64,000 nucleotides of DNA from Thalassotalea fonticola. Lineage in GTDB: Bacteria > Pseudomonadota > Gammaproteobacteria > Enterobacterales > Alteromonadaceae. Below, one piece after another: positions 34,215-43,653 of the stretch (position 1 is the first letter of the stretch; each line of letters opens with the position of its first letter). The DNA is taken from the NCBI RefSeq assembly GCF_032911225.1, contig NZ_CP136600.1, positions 1,302,001 to 1,366,000 of the forward strand. The letters are read 5' to 3'. The position numbers and the translations under genes are program-made. The notes under the pieces were generated by a model that was not told the DNA's origin, did no database searches, and worked only from the letters and a program-made list of their open reading frames with translations.

Positions 34215-34698
34215 GAAAATTTATAAAAATCCGGTATCAAATACAGGATGACTACTTTCGAGTACAGAACACTCTCTTCCAGAGTAAGATGACAGCCTCC
34301 TACATAGAACACAACCATCGTCTACAAGATGACAATCGCCAAGTACATTACACAAGCCTCTGCCAGAGCCCCTAAAGTACAGACGATACAGCCACTTTTT
34401 GTTCATCGGTAAAAACACAATTTCTTACACTCTGCTTTTCAGTTATAACCGTATGAAAAATATGGATTTTTAACATTTTGTTAACATTTAGTTATATTTG
34501 CTAACATATTGTAAATTTAACTAACATCTCAAAGCATTTAAAATATACCTAAATTAATAAAAAATCTAACATACTGAAAAATAACAACTTAAATCTTTAT
34601 TTTAGAGTTGGCACACTCAATGCAGTACTAGATTCAGATAAAACGATTTTTGTCGTCCCGTACTTGATACGGGATCTCAATATATAAGGTATAAAGTG
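34215..34698. other. Intergenic region upstream of the RND operon
   Basis: This 484-base gap contains two 17-base palindromes, CCGGTATCAAATACAGG (34231-34247) and CCCGTACTTGATACGGG (34657-34673), that share the layout of the CCTGAA...TTCAGG family. A TAACAT motif occurs five times, at 34471, 34482, 34502, 34522 and 34567. Three of the four intervals (11, 20 and 20 bases) are near multiples of a helical turn, which may indicate regulator binding upstream of the efflux genes. No gene is supported. Confidence 0.55.
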
Positions 34699-35772
34699 AT
34701 GAAATCTACTCAATTTAAATTAAAAGCAGCTCTTCTGGCAGCAACAATGCTGTCTTCTTCAATGTTTTTAACGGGTTGTAATAATGCCGAAGCCGTGGCC
34801 GAAGAAAAGCCAGTCGAAGTAATTGCCATTCCTGTAGAAGTTGCAGTAGTTGAAAGTGGCGATATTAGCTCTAATTATGTAACCACTACCGTATTAGAGC
34901 CTAAAGAAGAAGCGGAAGTCATTTCTAAAGCTTCTGGCATTTTAGAAAAACTTTATGTAGAAGAAGGACAGTTTGTTGAGGCAGGAGAGTTACTTGCAGA
35001 GATTGAGCCAGAGCGTTTTCAACTAAGAGCAGAAAAAGCCAGAGCTGAGCTTTCAAGCTTGCAATTAGAATTAGCCAGGATTAATAAAGTACATAGCCAA
35101 AAGCTAGTAAGTACTGACACGTTAGACAAATTAAAATGGCAATATGAAATAGCAAAATCAAATGTAAAAATTGCCGAGTTAGATTTAAAAGAAACAAAAA
35201 TAGTGGCCCCAATTTCAGGATATATTTCAAAACGTTATGTAAAAGAAGGCAATCTAGTCGAGCAATACCAAAGCCAAAAGCTGTTTCATATCGTTAAACT
35301 ACAAGTATTAGAAAGTAAGGTAAATTTACCAGAGCAAGAATTAAGTAAATTGCGCTTAAACCAACCAGCAAAACTTAGTTTTACTGCATTTCCAAATAAA
35401 CAAGTAATTGCTCATGTTGAGCGTATCAGCCCCGTTGTTGATTCAAATACCGGTACCTTTAGCGTAATACTTAAAGTTGAGAATTCTGACAATACCCTAA
35501 AAGCTGGTATGTTTGCCCAAGTTAAGCTTGTTTATGACGTGCATAACAATACTAAGCTTTTACCTAAAAAAGCGCTGATATCTATGGACAACAAACACAC
35601 GGTATTTACCATTACTGATAATAAAGCTCATAAAACTGTAGTTACTCTGGGTTATGAAGATGAATCATTTGTTGAGATCATTGATGGTTTGGCCCTAGAT
35701 GCACAAGTAGTAACTACCGGTCAAAACAACTTAAAAGATCAAGCTGTAATTCAAGTCATTGAAGCTATTTAA
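34699..35772 (+). CDS. RND efflux periplasmic adaptor lipoprotein
   Basis: The 357-residue membrane fusion protein has a lipoprotein signal ending MFLTGC (Cys27). It has a barrel-sandwich (lipoyl-like) half-motif ILEKLYVEEGQFVEAGELLAEIEP, an alpha-helical hairpin (about residues 105-165) and a returning lipoyl half (APISGYISKRYVKEGNLVE), then a beta-barrel domain. It links an inner-membrane RND pump to an outer-membrane channel. I use the ATG at 34699, with AAGG nine bases upstream, rather than the GTG one codon before it. It heads an operon with two RND pumps. Confidence 0.92.
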   Translation: MKSTQFKLKAALLAATMLSSSMFLTGCNNAEAVAEEKPVEVIAIPVEVAVVESGDISSNYVTTTVLEPKEEAEVISKASGILEKLYVEEGQFVEAGELLAEIEPERFQLRAEKARAELSSLQLELARINKVHSQKLVSTDTLDKLKWQYEIAKSNVKIAELDLKETKIVAPISGYISKRYVKEGNLVEQYQSQKLFHIVKLQVLESKVNLPEQELSKLRLNQPAKLSFTAFPNKQVIAHVERISPVVDSNTGTFSVILKVENSDNTLKAGMFAQVKLVYDVHNNTKLLPKKALISMDNKHTVFTITDNKAHKTVVTLGYEDESFVEIIDGLALDAQVVTTGQNNLKDQAVIQVIEAI

Positions 35773-35840
35773 GCAATTTACTTATACTAATTAAATCAAT
35801 AAAAACTATAAAAACAGAAATATAGATCAAGGAAATTGCT

Positions 35841-38800
35841 ATGAATGTGGTTAATGTTGCGGTTAAAAGGCCGGTAACTGTGTGGATGTTTACGTTTGCT
35901 GTATTATTATTTGGTATGGTGAGCTTATCAAAGTTATCAGTAAATTTATTACCTGAACTGTCTTACCCTACGCTAACAATTCGTACCGATTATATCGGCG
36001 CAGCGCCAGGTGAAGTTGAACAGTTGGTCACTAAACCTATTGAAGAAGTTGTCGGTATTGTTAAAGGTGTGCGCAATGTCCAATCTATTTCAAAAGCCGG
36101 TCAATCAGATGTATTACTCGAATTTGAATGGGGCACCGAAATGGACCTTGCAAGTCTTGAGGTCCGAGAAAAGCTCGATGTTATACGCCTTCCCTTAGAC
36201 GTTAAAAAGCCATTACTTCTAAGATTTAACCCTAACCTGGATCCGATCATTCGCTTTGCTTTAAAAACCAAACAAAGCAATGAAGACTTTGACCCACAAA
36301 AACTTAAATCAATAAGAGATTATGCCGATGAAGAGTTAAAAAGAAAACTTGAGTCTGTAAGCGGCGTTGCTTCAGTCAAGCTTGGCGGCGGTTTAGAGAA
36401 AGAGATCCAAGTTTTAATTGACCAACACAAGGTTAGCCAGCTTGGTATCGACAGCCAACTTATTGTCGATCGCTTACAGCAAGAAAATATTAATCAATCA
36501 GGCGGTAGGGTAGAAGATGGCACACAAGAGTACTTAGTCCGTACGCTAAACCAATTCAAAAATTTAAATGACATGCGCAATGTGTATATAACCAGTGTAG
36601 ATGGTAAGCATATTCGTTTATCTGATATTGCCAAGGTGATTGATTCTCACAAAGAACGCACATCAATAACCCGCGTAAATGGCGCTGAAGCAGTAGAAAT
36701 TGCGTTATATAAAGAAGGTGATGCCAATACTGTTAATGTTGCCAAAAAAGTAGATTATAGAGTAAACCAATTAACTGATGAATTACCCGAGGACTTAGAG
36801 CTTGTAAAAGTTTATGACCAATCAAGGTTCATCGCCAATGCCATTAATGAAGTAAAGAGTGCTGCGATTATTGGCGGCTTATTGGCCATGCTGATTTTAT
36901 TCTTTTTCTTAAAGAATATTTGGGCGACAGTGATCATTTCAATATCAATTCCGGTTTCGGTTATTGCTACATTTAATTTAATGTATGGCAACGATATTAG
37001 TCTAAATATCATGAGCTTAGGCGGTATTGCTTTGGCGGTAGGGTTATTAGTAGATAACTCAATTGTTGTTTTAGAAAACATCGCACGACGCAAAGAATTA
37101 GCTGAAACTACGGACAGCGCCGCCAATAAAAATGCAGCAGTGCTAGGAACAAAAGAAGTATCTACGGCCATTATGGCTTCTACATTAACCACAATGGCTG
37201 TATTCTTCCCATTAGTGTTTGTTGAAGGCATTGCCGGGCAATTATTTAGGGATCAAGCCTTAACGGTTACCTTTGCCCTACTCGCTTCGCTCGTTGTCGC
37301 CCTTACCCTTATTCCAATGTTGTCATCGCGAGAATTTAAACCCACGCCGATGAATGATGACTCTACAACCAAACGTCAATTAGCTCCTGACGCAAGTAAA
37401 TTTCAGCAAGTTAAATACTATCTTGCCACACCAATAATTTGGGTATTCCAAGGCTTGTTTTATTATCTGCCATTACTGATTTCTATGGTATTCACTTTTA
37501 GTTTTAGAGGCTTAAAACTAGTATTAAGTAAAGTTTTTCGTCCGCTACTTTGGCTATTTGATAAAGTTTATAATAGCTTAGCCAGTTTATATCAAACGTT
37601 ACTGGCAATTGCTTTAAACCAGCGAATTGTTGTACTGGTTATCATCATTGCGATGAGCACCTCTGCTATCCCATTAATTAAACAACTTAATGTAGAAGTG
37701 ATCCCTCCACTAGCTCAAGGTGAGTTTTATGTAGAAATTAGCCAACAACCAGGTACGCCTTTAGATAAAACCGATAATACATTAGCCAAACTTGCCAACG
37801 AAGCCGCTACATTGTCGCAAGTTGACCGAACGTATGCTTTAGCAGGAACGGGTAGCTTAATGAATGCCTCGCCGGCTCAGGGTGGTGACTATTGGGGTAG
37901 GTTAAATGTGGTACTAAAACAAGGTAGTACTGAAGCTGAAGAACAGTTAGTGATGATTCATTTACGCCAATATTTACAAACAATTCCTGGCATACAAATG
38001 AAGTTTTCCAGCCCAGAGCTATTTAGCTTTAAACCGCCAATTGAAGTTGAACTTGCCGGGTTTGATTTAGATTTGCTTAAACGTTATAGCGATAAAATTA
38101 GTAACAAGCTAAATGATAACAAACGCTTTATCGACGTTAAAACATCCTTGCAAAATGGTCACCCTGAAATTAAAGTATTTTTCGATCATCAACGATTAGC
38201 CCAACTTGGTTTAACTGCGCCACAAGTAGCAAAGTTATTAGCAACCAAAGTTGGTGGCTCGATTGCCAGTCAATATTCTCTTAAAGATAAAAAAATAGAT
38301 ATTTTAGTACGCGCCGATGAAGCAAGTAGAGATTCAGTTAACGATATTAAGCAAATTATTATTAATCCACAAAGTGATAAAGCGATCCCGCTGTCAGCGG
38401 TCGCTGATGTAAGGTTGTCTGTAGGACCAAGTGAAATCACTCGTATCAGCCAGCAACGGGCGGCGGTTATTTCTGCTAACTTTGCTTTTGGTGATATCAG
38501 TGGTGCGGTAACCGATGTACAAACTATTATTGATGACTTAAATATACCTTTAAATGTTAGCGCTAAAATTACCGGCCAAAATGAAGAAATGGACGTATCT
38601 TTTACATCACTGGTTTACGCCTTATTACTGGCAGTATTTTTAGTGTATTTAGTCATGGCTTCACAATTTGAATCTTTATTACATCCTTTACTGATTTTAT
38701 TCACGGTACCATTAGCTGCGGCAGGATCTATATATGGTCTCTTTATTACCAGCACACCTTTGAGTGTCATTGTTTTTATCGGTTTGATCATGCTTGCCGG

Positions 38801-39110
38801 CATCGTCGTGAACAACGCCATTGTATTAGTCGATCGCATTAACCAATTGCGAGAATCAGGTATGGCTAAAGGTGATGCGATTATGACTTCAGCGACTTCT
38901 CGCTTACGTCCAATTGTGATGACCACGTTAACCACAACCCTTGGTTTACTGCCATTAGCAATAAGTGTTGGTGAAGGCGCTGAAATTAGAGCGCCAATGG
39001 CCATCACGGTAATCTTTGGTTTGTTATTTGCCACTCTGTTAACACTGTTTTTCATCCCTGTGTTGTACAGTTTATTTGATCGTAAGCGTTTTGGAGAAGC
39101 CAATGCCTAG
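35841..39110 (+). CDS. RND efflux pump inner-membrane subunit 1
   Basis: The 1089-residue HAE1-type pump has 12 helices in two homologous halves with two large periplasmic domains. The N-terminal RPVTVWMFTFAV helix and the helix-4 segment GLLVDNSIVVLENI are present. In that segment only the first of the two AcrB aspartates is kept, the second being Asn, as in many relatives of this subgroup. Helix 10 reads GIVVNNAIVLVDRIN. A loop of about 60 residues between the two halves (after LIPMLSSREFKP) includes extra hydrophobic segments and makes the protein longer than AcrB. It uses proton motive force; the substrate is unknown. The stop overlaps the second pump start. Confidence 0.92.
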   Translation: MNVVNVAVKRPVTVWMFTFAVLLFGMVSLSKLSVNLLPELSYPTLTIRTDYIGAAPGEVEQLVTKPIEEVVGIVKGVRNVQSISKAGQSDVLLEFEWGTEMDLASLEVREKLDVIRLPLDVKKPLLLRFNPNLDPIIRFALKTKQSNEDFDPQKLKSIRDYADEELKRKLESVSGVASVKLGGGLEKEIQVLIDQHKVSQLGIDSQLIVDRLQQENINQSGGRVEDGTQEYLVRTLNQFKNLNDMRNVYITSVDGKHIRLSDIAKVIDSHKERTSITRVNGAEAVEIALYKEGDANTVNVAKKVDYRVNQLTDELPEDLELVKVYDQSRFIANAINEVKSAAIIGGLLAMLILFFFLKNIWATVIISISIPVSVIATFNLMYGNDISLNIMSLGGIALAVGLLVDNSIVVLENIARRKELAETTDSAANKNAAVLGTKEVSTAIMASTLTTMAVFFPLVFVEGIAGQLFRDQALTVTFALLASLVVALTLIPMLSSREFKPTPMNDDSTTKRQLAPDASKFQQVKYYLATPIIWVFQGLFYYLPLLISMVFTFSFRGLKLVLSKVFRPLLWLFDKVYNSLASLYQTLLAIALNQRIVVLVIIIAMSTSAIPLIKQLNVEVIPPLAQGEFYVEISQQPGTPLDKTDNTLAKLANEAATLSQVDRTYALAGTGSLMNASPAQGGDYWGRLNVVLKQGSTEAEEQLVMIHLRQYLQTIPGIQMKFSSPELFSFKPPIEVELAGFDLDLLKRYSDKISNKLNDNKRFIDVKTSLQNGHPEIKVFFDHQRLAQLGLTAPQVAKLLATKVGGSIASQYSLKDKKIDILVRADEASRDSVNDIKQIIINPQSDKAIPLSAVADVRLSVGPSEITRISQQRAAVISANFAFGDISGAVTDVQTIIDDLNIPLNVSAKITGQNEEMDVSFTSLVYALLLAVFLVYLVMASQFESLLHPLLILFTVPLAAAGSIYGLFITSTPLSVIVFIGLIMLAGIVVNNAIVLVDRINQLRESGMAKGDAIMTSATSRLRPIVMTTLTTTLGLLPLAISVGEGAEIRAPMAITVIFGLLFATLLTLFFIPVLYSLFDRKRFGEANA

Positions 39111-42100
39111 TTCAAATCAACAAGAAACATTACAACAGGATAATTCAGCGCCGACCAATAACAAAGAAACCGTTGGCGCAACTCTGGCAAGCTTTGCTTT
39201 AAAACGTCCAGTTACCGTGATCATGATATTTCTATCTTTATTACTTACCGGTATTGTATCTAGTCGCTTGCTACCTTTGGAAAAGTTTCCGGGTATTGAT
39301 ATACCACAACTTTGGATTAATGTGCCCTACCCTGATGCTTCGCCAGCTGAAGTTGAACGTTTGATCACTCGCCCAATTGAAGAGTCTTTAGCAACAATAT
39401 CAGCCATTAAAAGTATGCGTTCTACCTCACATGAAGGCGGTGCTGATATTCAATTAGAATTTGATTGGGAAGAAAACATCAATGCCAAAAGTATTGAAGC
39501 ACGCGAAAATGTCGACGCCATTCGCCATTTACTACCGCGCGATGTAGAACGAGTTTTAGTATACCAGTTCAATACTAACGACATGCCTATTTTTCAACTT
39601 AGGATCTCATCAGAACAAGATTTATCAATGGCTTATGATTTGCTTGATCGAAACTTAAAACGGCCATTAGAACGTGTACAGGGCGTAAGTAAAGTTGAAT
39701 TATACGGTGTTGATAAACGCCAAATAAGCATTCGCTTAGACCCTGACAAATTAGTCGCTTTGCATATTGATAGAGCGCTGCTTGTCAAAAACCTAAATGA
39801 AAATAATTTTTCCATGGCAGCCGGTCACTTTTATGACAACGGTGAGAAGGTCATGGTAAACCCTGTTGGCGAGTACCGCAGTATTGATGAAATTAAAAAT
39901 TTAATTGTACAAGATAACATTCGTTTAAAAGATATTGCCAGTGTTGAAATGACTCTGCCTATTCCCTGGGAAGGGAGGCACTTAGATCAAACCTACGCGA
40001 TAGGTATGAATATACTAAAAGAATCAAATGCCAATTTGGTTGATGTATCAAAACAGGTGTTAAAAGTTATTGAGCAAGTGAATGAAAACCCACAATTTAA
40101 TGGCATTAATCTTTACATTATGGATGATACCGCAAAAGGTGTAACTGATTCGCTGTCTGATTTATTAAACGCTGGAATGCTTGGTGCCCTACTGTCTGTT
40201 GGTGTGCTGTATTTATTCTTGCGCCACTTTGTTACCACCATGATTGTCGTACTCTCTGTACCAGTTTCAATTTGCATTACCTTAGGGGTCATGTACTTTG
40301 CTGGCTATAGTTTGAATATTTTATCAATGATGGGCTTATTGTTAGCGGTTGGTATGCTGGTGGATAACTCTGTAGTAATAACGGAATCAATTTTTCAGGA
40401 AAAGCAAAAAACAACAGACATTGTCGAAGCAACAAAGAAAGGTGTTAATAAAGTATCTCTTGCCGTAATTGCCGGAACAGCAACTACGATGATCGTATTT
40501 TTGCCAAATATTGTTGGTACTAAAATCGATATCACCATATTCTTAGAACATGTTGCTATTGCTATTTGTATCTCGTTATTTGCATCATTATTGATCGCGC
40601 AAACACTAATTCCGCTACTTACCAGTAAAATAAAATCACAAACAAAACCAAATCAAAATAAAGCTAAAGCCAGCCGGTTTGAGCACTTTTACTTAAAAAG
40701 CCTCCGCTGGACCCATCACCATAAAATAGCGACGTCTATTATAGCCTTGCTTATTTTATTTAGTGTTGCTATTCCCATGCAGTTTGTTACCGGGGATGAA
40801 GAGCAAAACTTTAGTGATAATCGCTTATTTATTAGCTGGGAATTAAATGATCAATTTAATTACGACACCGCTGAAAAAATCATTAACAAAATGGAAACCT
40901 ATCTTTATAGCAACAAAGAAGAGTTTCTAATTGACTCAGTGTACAGCTATTACGCAAGTCACAGCTTACAAACAACATTGATTTTACACGATGGTGAATT
41001 ACCGATTTCAATGAATGAATTAAAAGAGAGAATTCGTGAAAACCTACCAAAGTTTGTTCGAGCGACTCCCCGCTTCGGTTTTGATCAGGGCAATGGCGGC
41101 GGCGTACAAATAAGTTTAACCGGCATATCTACCGACGTACTAATTGAATTGAAAAATAACCTGATCCCGTTAATTGAACATATTGACGGCATTACCGATG
41201 TAACGTCTGATATCAAAGGTCAGAAAAAAGAAATGCAGATCAGCGTCGATAGAACCGCAGCATTTCGCCATGGCTTAAGCACGCAAGATGTTTCTAGTGC
41301 AATTTCTTTGGCACTTCGCGGTCAGCCGCTTAGAACGTATCGTCATGGTGACAGCGGTGAACTAGATATTTGGCTTAATTATGATTTAAAAGTGAAAAAA
41401 TCAATAGATGAATTGAAGAAGCTGCCGGTAATAGAACATAACGGCAAAACGATCACTCTTGATAATGTCGCGACAATGACGATTAAACCAAGATTAAGTG
41501 AAATTCGCCGTTACAATCGACAAACCGCAATAACCATTCAAGCCAATTTAGATGATATCACTCTAGACGAAGCAAAAGAAAAACTTGAAGCAACCCTTTC
41601 AACCATTACTTTACCATCAGGCTATAACTACAACCTGGATGGCAGCTTTGTTCGCCAAGATGAAACCGAAGATGTCATGGCAACAAACATGATCCTTGCT
41701 GTTTGCATGATTTATATTGTTATGGCGGCGCTGTTTGAAAGTTTGCTACTACCTACAGCTGTGATCACTTCACTATTATTCTCTTTTGTCGGTGTATTTT
41801 GGGCGTTCTTAATAACCGGCAGTTCGATGTCGGTCATGGGGATGATAGGCATGCTCATTCTGATGGGGATAGTGGTTAACAATGGTATTGTACTGGTTGA
41901 CCGGATTAATCAGCTTATTGAAAAAGGGGATGAAATAGAAGCTGCAGTAATGCAAGGTTGTAAAGACAGACTTCGCCCTATTTTAATGACCGTTTCAACC
42001 ACAATTCTAGGTTTGATCCCATTGGCATTAGGTAATACTCAAGTTGGTGGTGATGGCCCAACTTACGCACCAATGGCAATTGCCATAATTGGCGGCCTTA

Positions 42101-42228
42101 CATTTTCAACGATAACCAGTTTATACCTAGTACCGCTTGCCTATGTTTTATTACTTCGCCTAAAAGCGTATACCTCAAAATTAGTTGGCAATTCAAAAAA
42201 TATCGTCAGTAAAGTAATCAAGGCATAA
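39103..42228 (+). CDS. RND efflux pump inner-membrane subunit 2
   Basis: The 1041-residue RND transporter has the same 12-helix plan: FALKRPVTVIMIFLSLL at the start, AVGMLVDNSVVITESIFQ in helix 4 and GIVVNNGIVLVDRINQL in helix 10. I start at the ATG 39103, with GGAG seven bases before it. It overlaps the preceding pump by eight bases, so translation is coupled. Two different pumps with one adaptor resemble the MdtBC heteromeric arrangement, but the two may also work separately. No outer-membrane channel gene is adjacent, so a shared TolC is expected. Confidence 0.92.
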   Translation: MPSSNQQETLQQDNSAPTNNKETVGATLASFALKRPVTVIMIFLSLLLTGIVSSRLLPLEKFPGIDIPQLWINVPYPDASPAEVERLITRPIEESLATISAIKSMRSTSHEGGADIQLEFDWEENINAKSIEARENVDAIRHLLPRDVERVLVYQFNTNDMPIFQLRISSEQDLSMAYDLLDRNLKRPLERVQGVSKVELYGVDKRQISIRLDPDKLVALHIDRALLVKNLNENNFSMAAGHFYDNGEKVMVNPVGEYRSIDEIKNLIVQDNIRLKDIASVEMTLPIPWEGRHLDQTYAIGMNILKESNANLVDVSKQVLKVIEQVNENPQFNGINLYIMDDTAKGVTDSLSDLLNAGMLGALLSVGVLYLFLRHFVTTMIVVLSVPVSICITLGVMYFAGYSLNILSMMGLLLAVGMLVDNSVVITESIFQEKQKTTDIVEATKKGVNKVSLAVIAGTATTMIVFLPNIVGTKIDITIFLEHVAIAICISLFASLLIAQTLIPLLTSKIKSQTKPNQNKAKASRFEHFYLKSLRWTHHHKIATSIIALLILFSVAIPMQFVTGDEEQNFSDNRLFISWELNDQFNYDTAEKIINKMETYLYSNKEEFLIDSVYSYYASHSLQTTLILHDGELPISMNELKERIRENLPKFVRATPRFGFDQGNGGGVQISLTGISTDVLIELKNNLIPLIEHIDGITDVTSDIKGQKKEMQISVDRTAAFRHGLSTQDVSSAISLALRGQPLRTYRHGDSGELDIWLNYDLKVKKSIDELKKLPVIEHNGKTITLDNVATMTIKPRLSEIRRYNRQTAITIQANLDDITLDEAKEKLEATLSTITLPSGYNYNLDGSFVRQDETEDVMATNMILAVCMIYIVMAALFESLLLPTAVITSLLFSFVGVFWAFLITGSSMSVMGMIGMLILMGIVVNNGIVLVDRINQLIEKGDEIEAAVMQGCKDRLRPILMTVSTTILGLIPLALGNTQVGGDGPTYAPMAIAIIGGLTFSTITSLYLVPLAYVLLLRLKAYTSKLVGNSKNIVSKVIKA

Positions 42229-42246
42229 ATAAACACGTTAAAACTC

Positions 42247-42302
42247 GGGTCAGAGTCAGGTTAAAACTATGAAATTAATTTGACTCTGACCCTAGTTTTT
42301 TT
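42247..42302 (+). terminator. Terminator after the RND operon
   Basis: A 12-bp stem, GGGTCAGAGTCA (42247-42258) with TGACTCTGACCC (42281-42292), is extended by flanking AAAACT/AGTTTT pairing and followed by a T run. It separates the efflux operon from tcdA. Confidence 0.8.
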
Positions 42303-42349
42303 TGTATAATAATGCGTTTTTTATTTATCGATTATTACAGTGGTTTTAA

Positions 42350-43135
42350 ATGTCTGATTATCAATTACGTTTTGGTGGTATTGAGCGCTTATATGGCGTT
42401 GATGGTGCTAAACATATCCAACAAGCACACTTTTGCGTTATTGGCATTGGTGGTGTTGGATCTTGGGCCGCAGAGGCTCTTGCTCGAAATGGTATCGGTC
42501 AAATTACCTTAATTGATCTTGACGATATTTGTATCACTAATACCAATCGACAAATTCATGCTTTAGCTGACACCATAGGTGAAGGTAAAGTAGAGGTGAT
42601 GAGCGAACGCATAAAACAGATCAACCCCGAGTGTGTGGTTAATGAAGTTGAAGATTTTATTACTCAAGAAAATTTGTTTGAGTTAATCACCAATCAGTTC
42701 GATTACGTAATTGATGCTATTGATTCAGTGAAGGTAAAAACCTCTTTAATCGCTCACTGTAAGCGTAATAAGCTGCCAATGATCACTGTTGGTGGAGCCG
42801 GTGGACAAATAGACCCAACCAAAATTGAAATTGCCGATTTAAGTAAAACCTACCAAGACCCGCTGTTAGCGAAAGTTAAAAATCAATTACGCCGCGACTT
42901 TAATTTTCCTAAAAACGTAAAACGAAAATTCGGCATTGATGCGGTATTTTCAACAGAGCAGTTAATGTACCCCACCAGCGAGGGTGGCGTTTGCCATGCT
43001 AAGCAAAATACTGATGGCGCCATGCGTTTAGATTGTAGTGGCGGTTTTGGTGCGGCCACTCATGTTACTGCCAGCTTTGCTTTTTTTGCTGTAGGTAAAG
43101 CGATGACTAAATATTTAGCAAAAAAGCAACGATAA
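42350..43135 (+). CDS. tcdA: tRNA threonylcarbamoyladenosine dehydratase
   Basis: The 261-residue E1-like (ThiF fold) enzyme has the nucleotide-binding CVIGIGGVGSWAAEALARNG, the LIDLDDICITNTNRQIHAL segment and a conserved EGGVCHAKQ near the C terminus. This identifies TcdA (CsdL), which uses ATP to cyclise t6A to ct6A at position 37 of ANN-decoding tRNAs. Length is typical (E. coli 268). Confidence 0.94.
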   Translation: MSDYQLRFGGIERLYGVDGAKHIQQAHFCVIGIGGVGSWAAEALARNGIGQITLIDLDDICITNTNRQIHALADTIGEGKVEVMSERIKQINPECVVNEVEDFITQENLFELITNQFDYVIDAIDSVKVKTSLIAHCKRNKLPMITVGGAGGQIDPTKIEIADLSKTYQDPLLAKVKNQLRRDFNFPKNVKRKFGIDAVFSTEQLMYPTSEGGVCHAKQNTDGAMRLDCSGGFGAATHVTASFAFFAVGKAMTKYLAKKQR

Positions 43136-43239
43136 CCTACACCGGGTAGCGTAGCTGCGTAATCGAAACTAAAATTTAATACGAGAATGCTAGAAACGAG
43201 AGACGAAGAGCTTCTGGCCCCGAAATAATGCGAGAATTG

Positions 43240-43305
43240 ATTCACGCCAACCAAATTAATGCCAACTAGCTTAAAACACCAGGTTGGTCTGAATTTATTC
43301 AGATG
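43240..43305. repeat. 66-bp dispersed repeat, copy A
   Basis: One end reads ATTCACGCCAACC (43240-43252) and the other GGTTGGTCTGAATT followed by a complementary ATTCAGA (43282-43303). The same two modules with similar spacing occur in inverse orientation at 52938-53000, while the sequence between them differs. Confidence 0.7.
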
Positions 43306-43311
43306 TTATAA

Positions 43312-43335
43312 AAAAGGCTGCAAATGCAGCCTTTT
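43312..43335 (-). terminator. Terminator of the pheS-pheT-ihfA operon
   Basis: AAAAGGCTGCA and TGCAGCCTTTT form a near-perfect hairpin. On the minus strand a T-rich tail follows, just behind the ihfA stop codon. Confidence 0.85.
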
Positions 43336-43355
43336 CAACAAGATAACAATATCAA

Positions 43356-43649
43356 CTAACCGTTGTTAGCTTCTTCAACGCGGTTTTTTAATTTTTGCCC
43401 CGGTCTAAAAGTTACAACTTTACGTGCAGAAATTGGGATATCTTCACCTGTTTTAGGGTTTCGCCCTGGTCGTTCATTTTTAACGCGCAAATCAAAATTA
43501 CCAAAACCTGATAATTTAACCTGCTCGCCACCTTCTAAACTTCCTCTGATCTCTTCAAAAAACTCTTCTACCAGTAATTTGGCATCTCGTTTACTTAAAC
43601 CGAGTTCTTCATATAAGTGTTCTGATACTTCTGCTTTGGTTAGCGCCAT
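43356..43649 (-). CDS. ihfA: Integration host factor alpha subunit
   Basis: The 97-residue HU/IHF-fold protein has the arm with the intercalating proline ([15 protein letters not shown]) and the body [12 protein letters not shown]. The alpha subunit is indicated by position directly behind pheT, as in enterics, and by the start [23 protein letters not shown]. With IhfB it bends DNA at specific sites, which matters for sigma-54 promoters such as the one in front of the nnrS operon. It starts four bases after the pheT stop. Confidence 0.96.
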   Translation of the reverse strand: MALTKAEVSEHLYEELGLSKRDAKLLVEEFFEEIRGSLEGGEQVKLSGFGNFDLRVKNERPGRNPKTGEDIPISARKVVTFRPGQKLKNRVEEANNG

Positions 43650-43653
43650 GTTT

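Noticed and set aside
34221..34418. 65-codon minus-strand frame in the gap before the efflux operon
   Set aside because: It overlaps a palindrome, has no start signal and shows no recognisable protein pattern.
38615..39103. 162-codon frame opposite the end of the first RND pump
   Set aside because: Antisense shadow of conserved transmembrane codons with no ribosome binding site.
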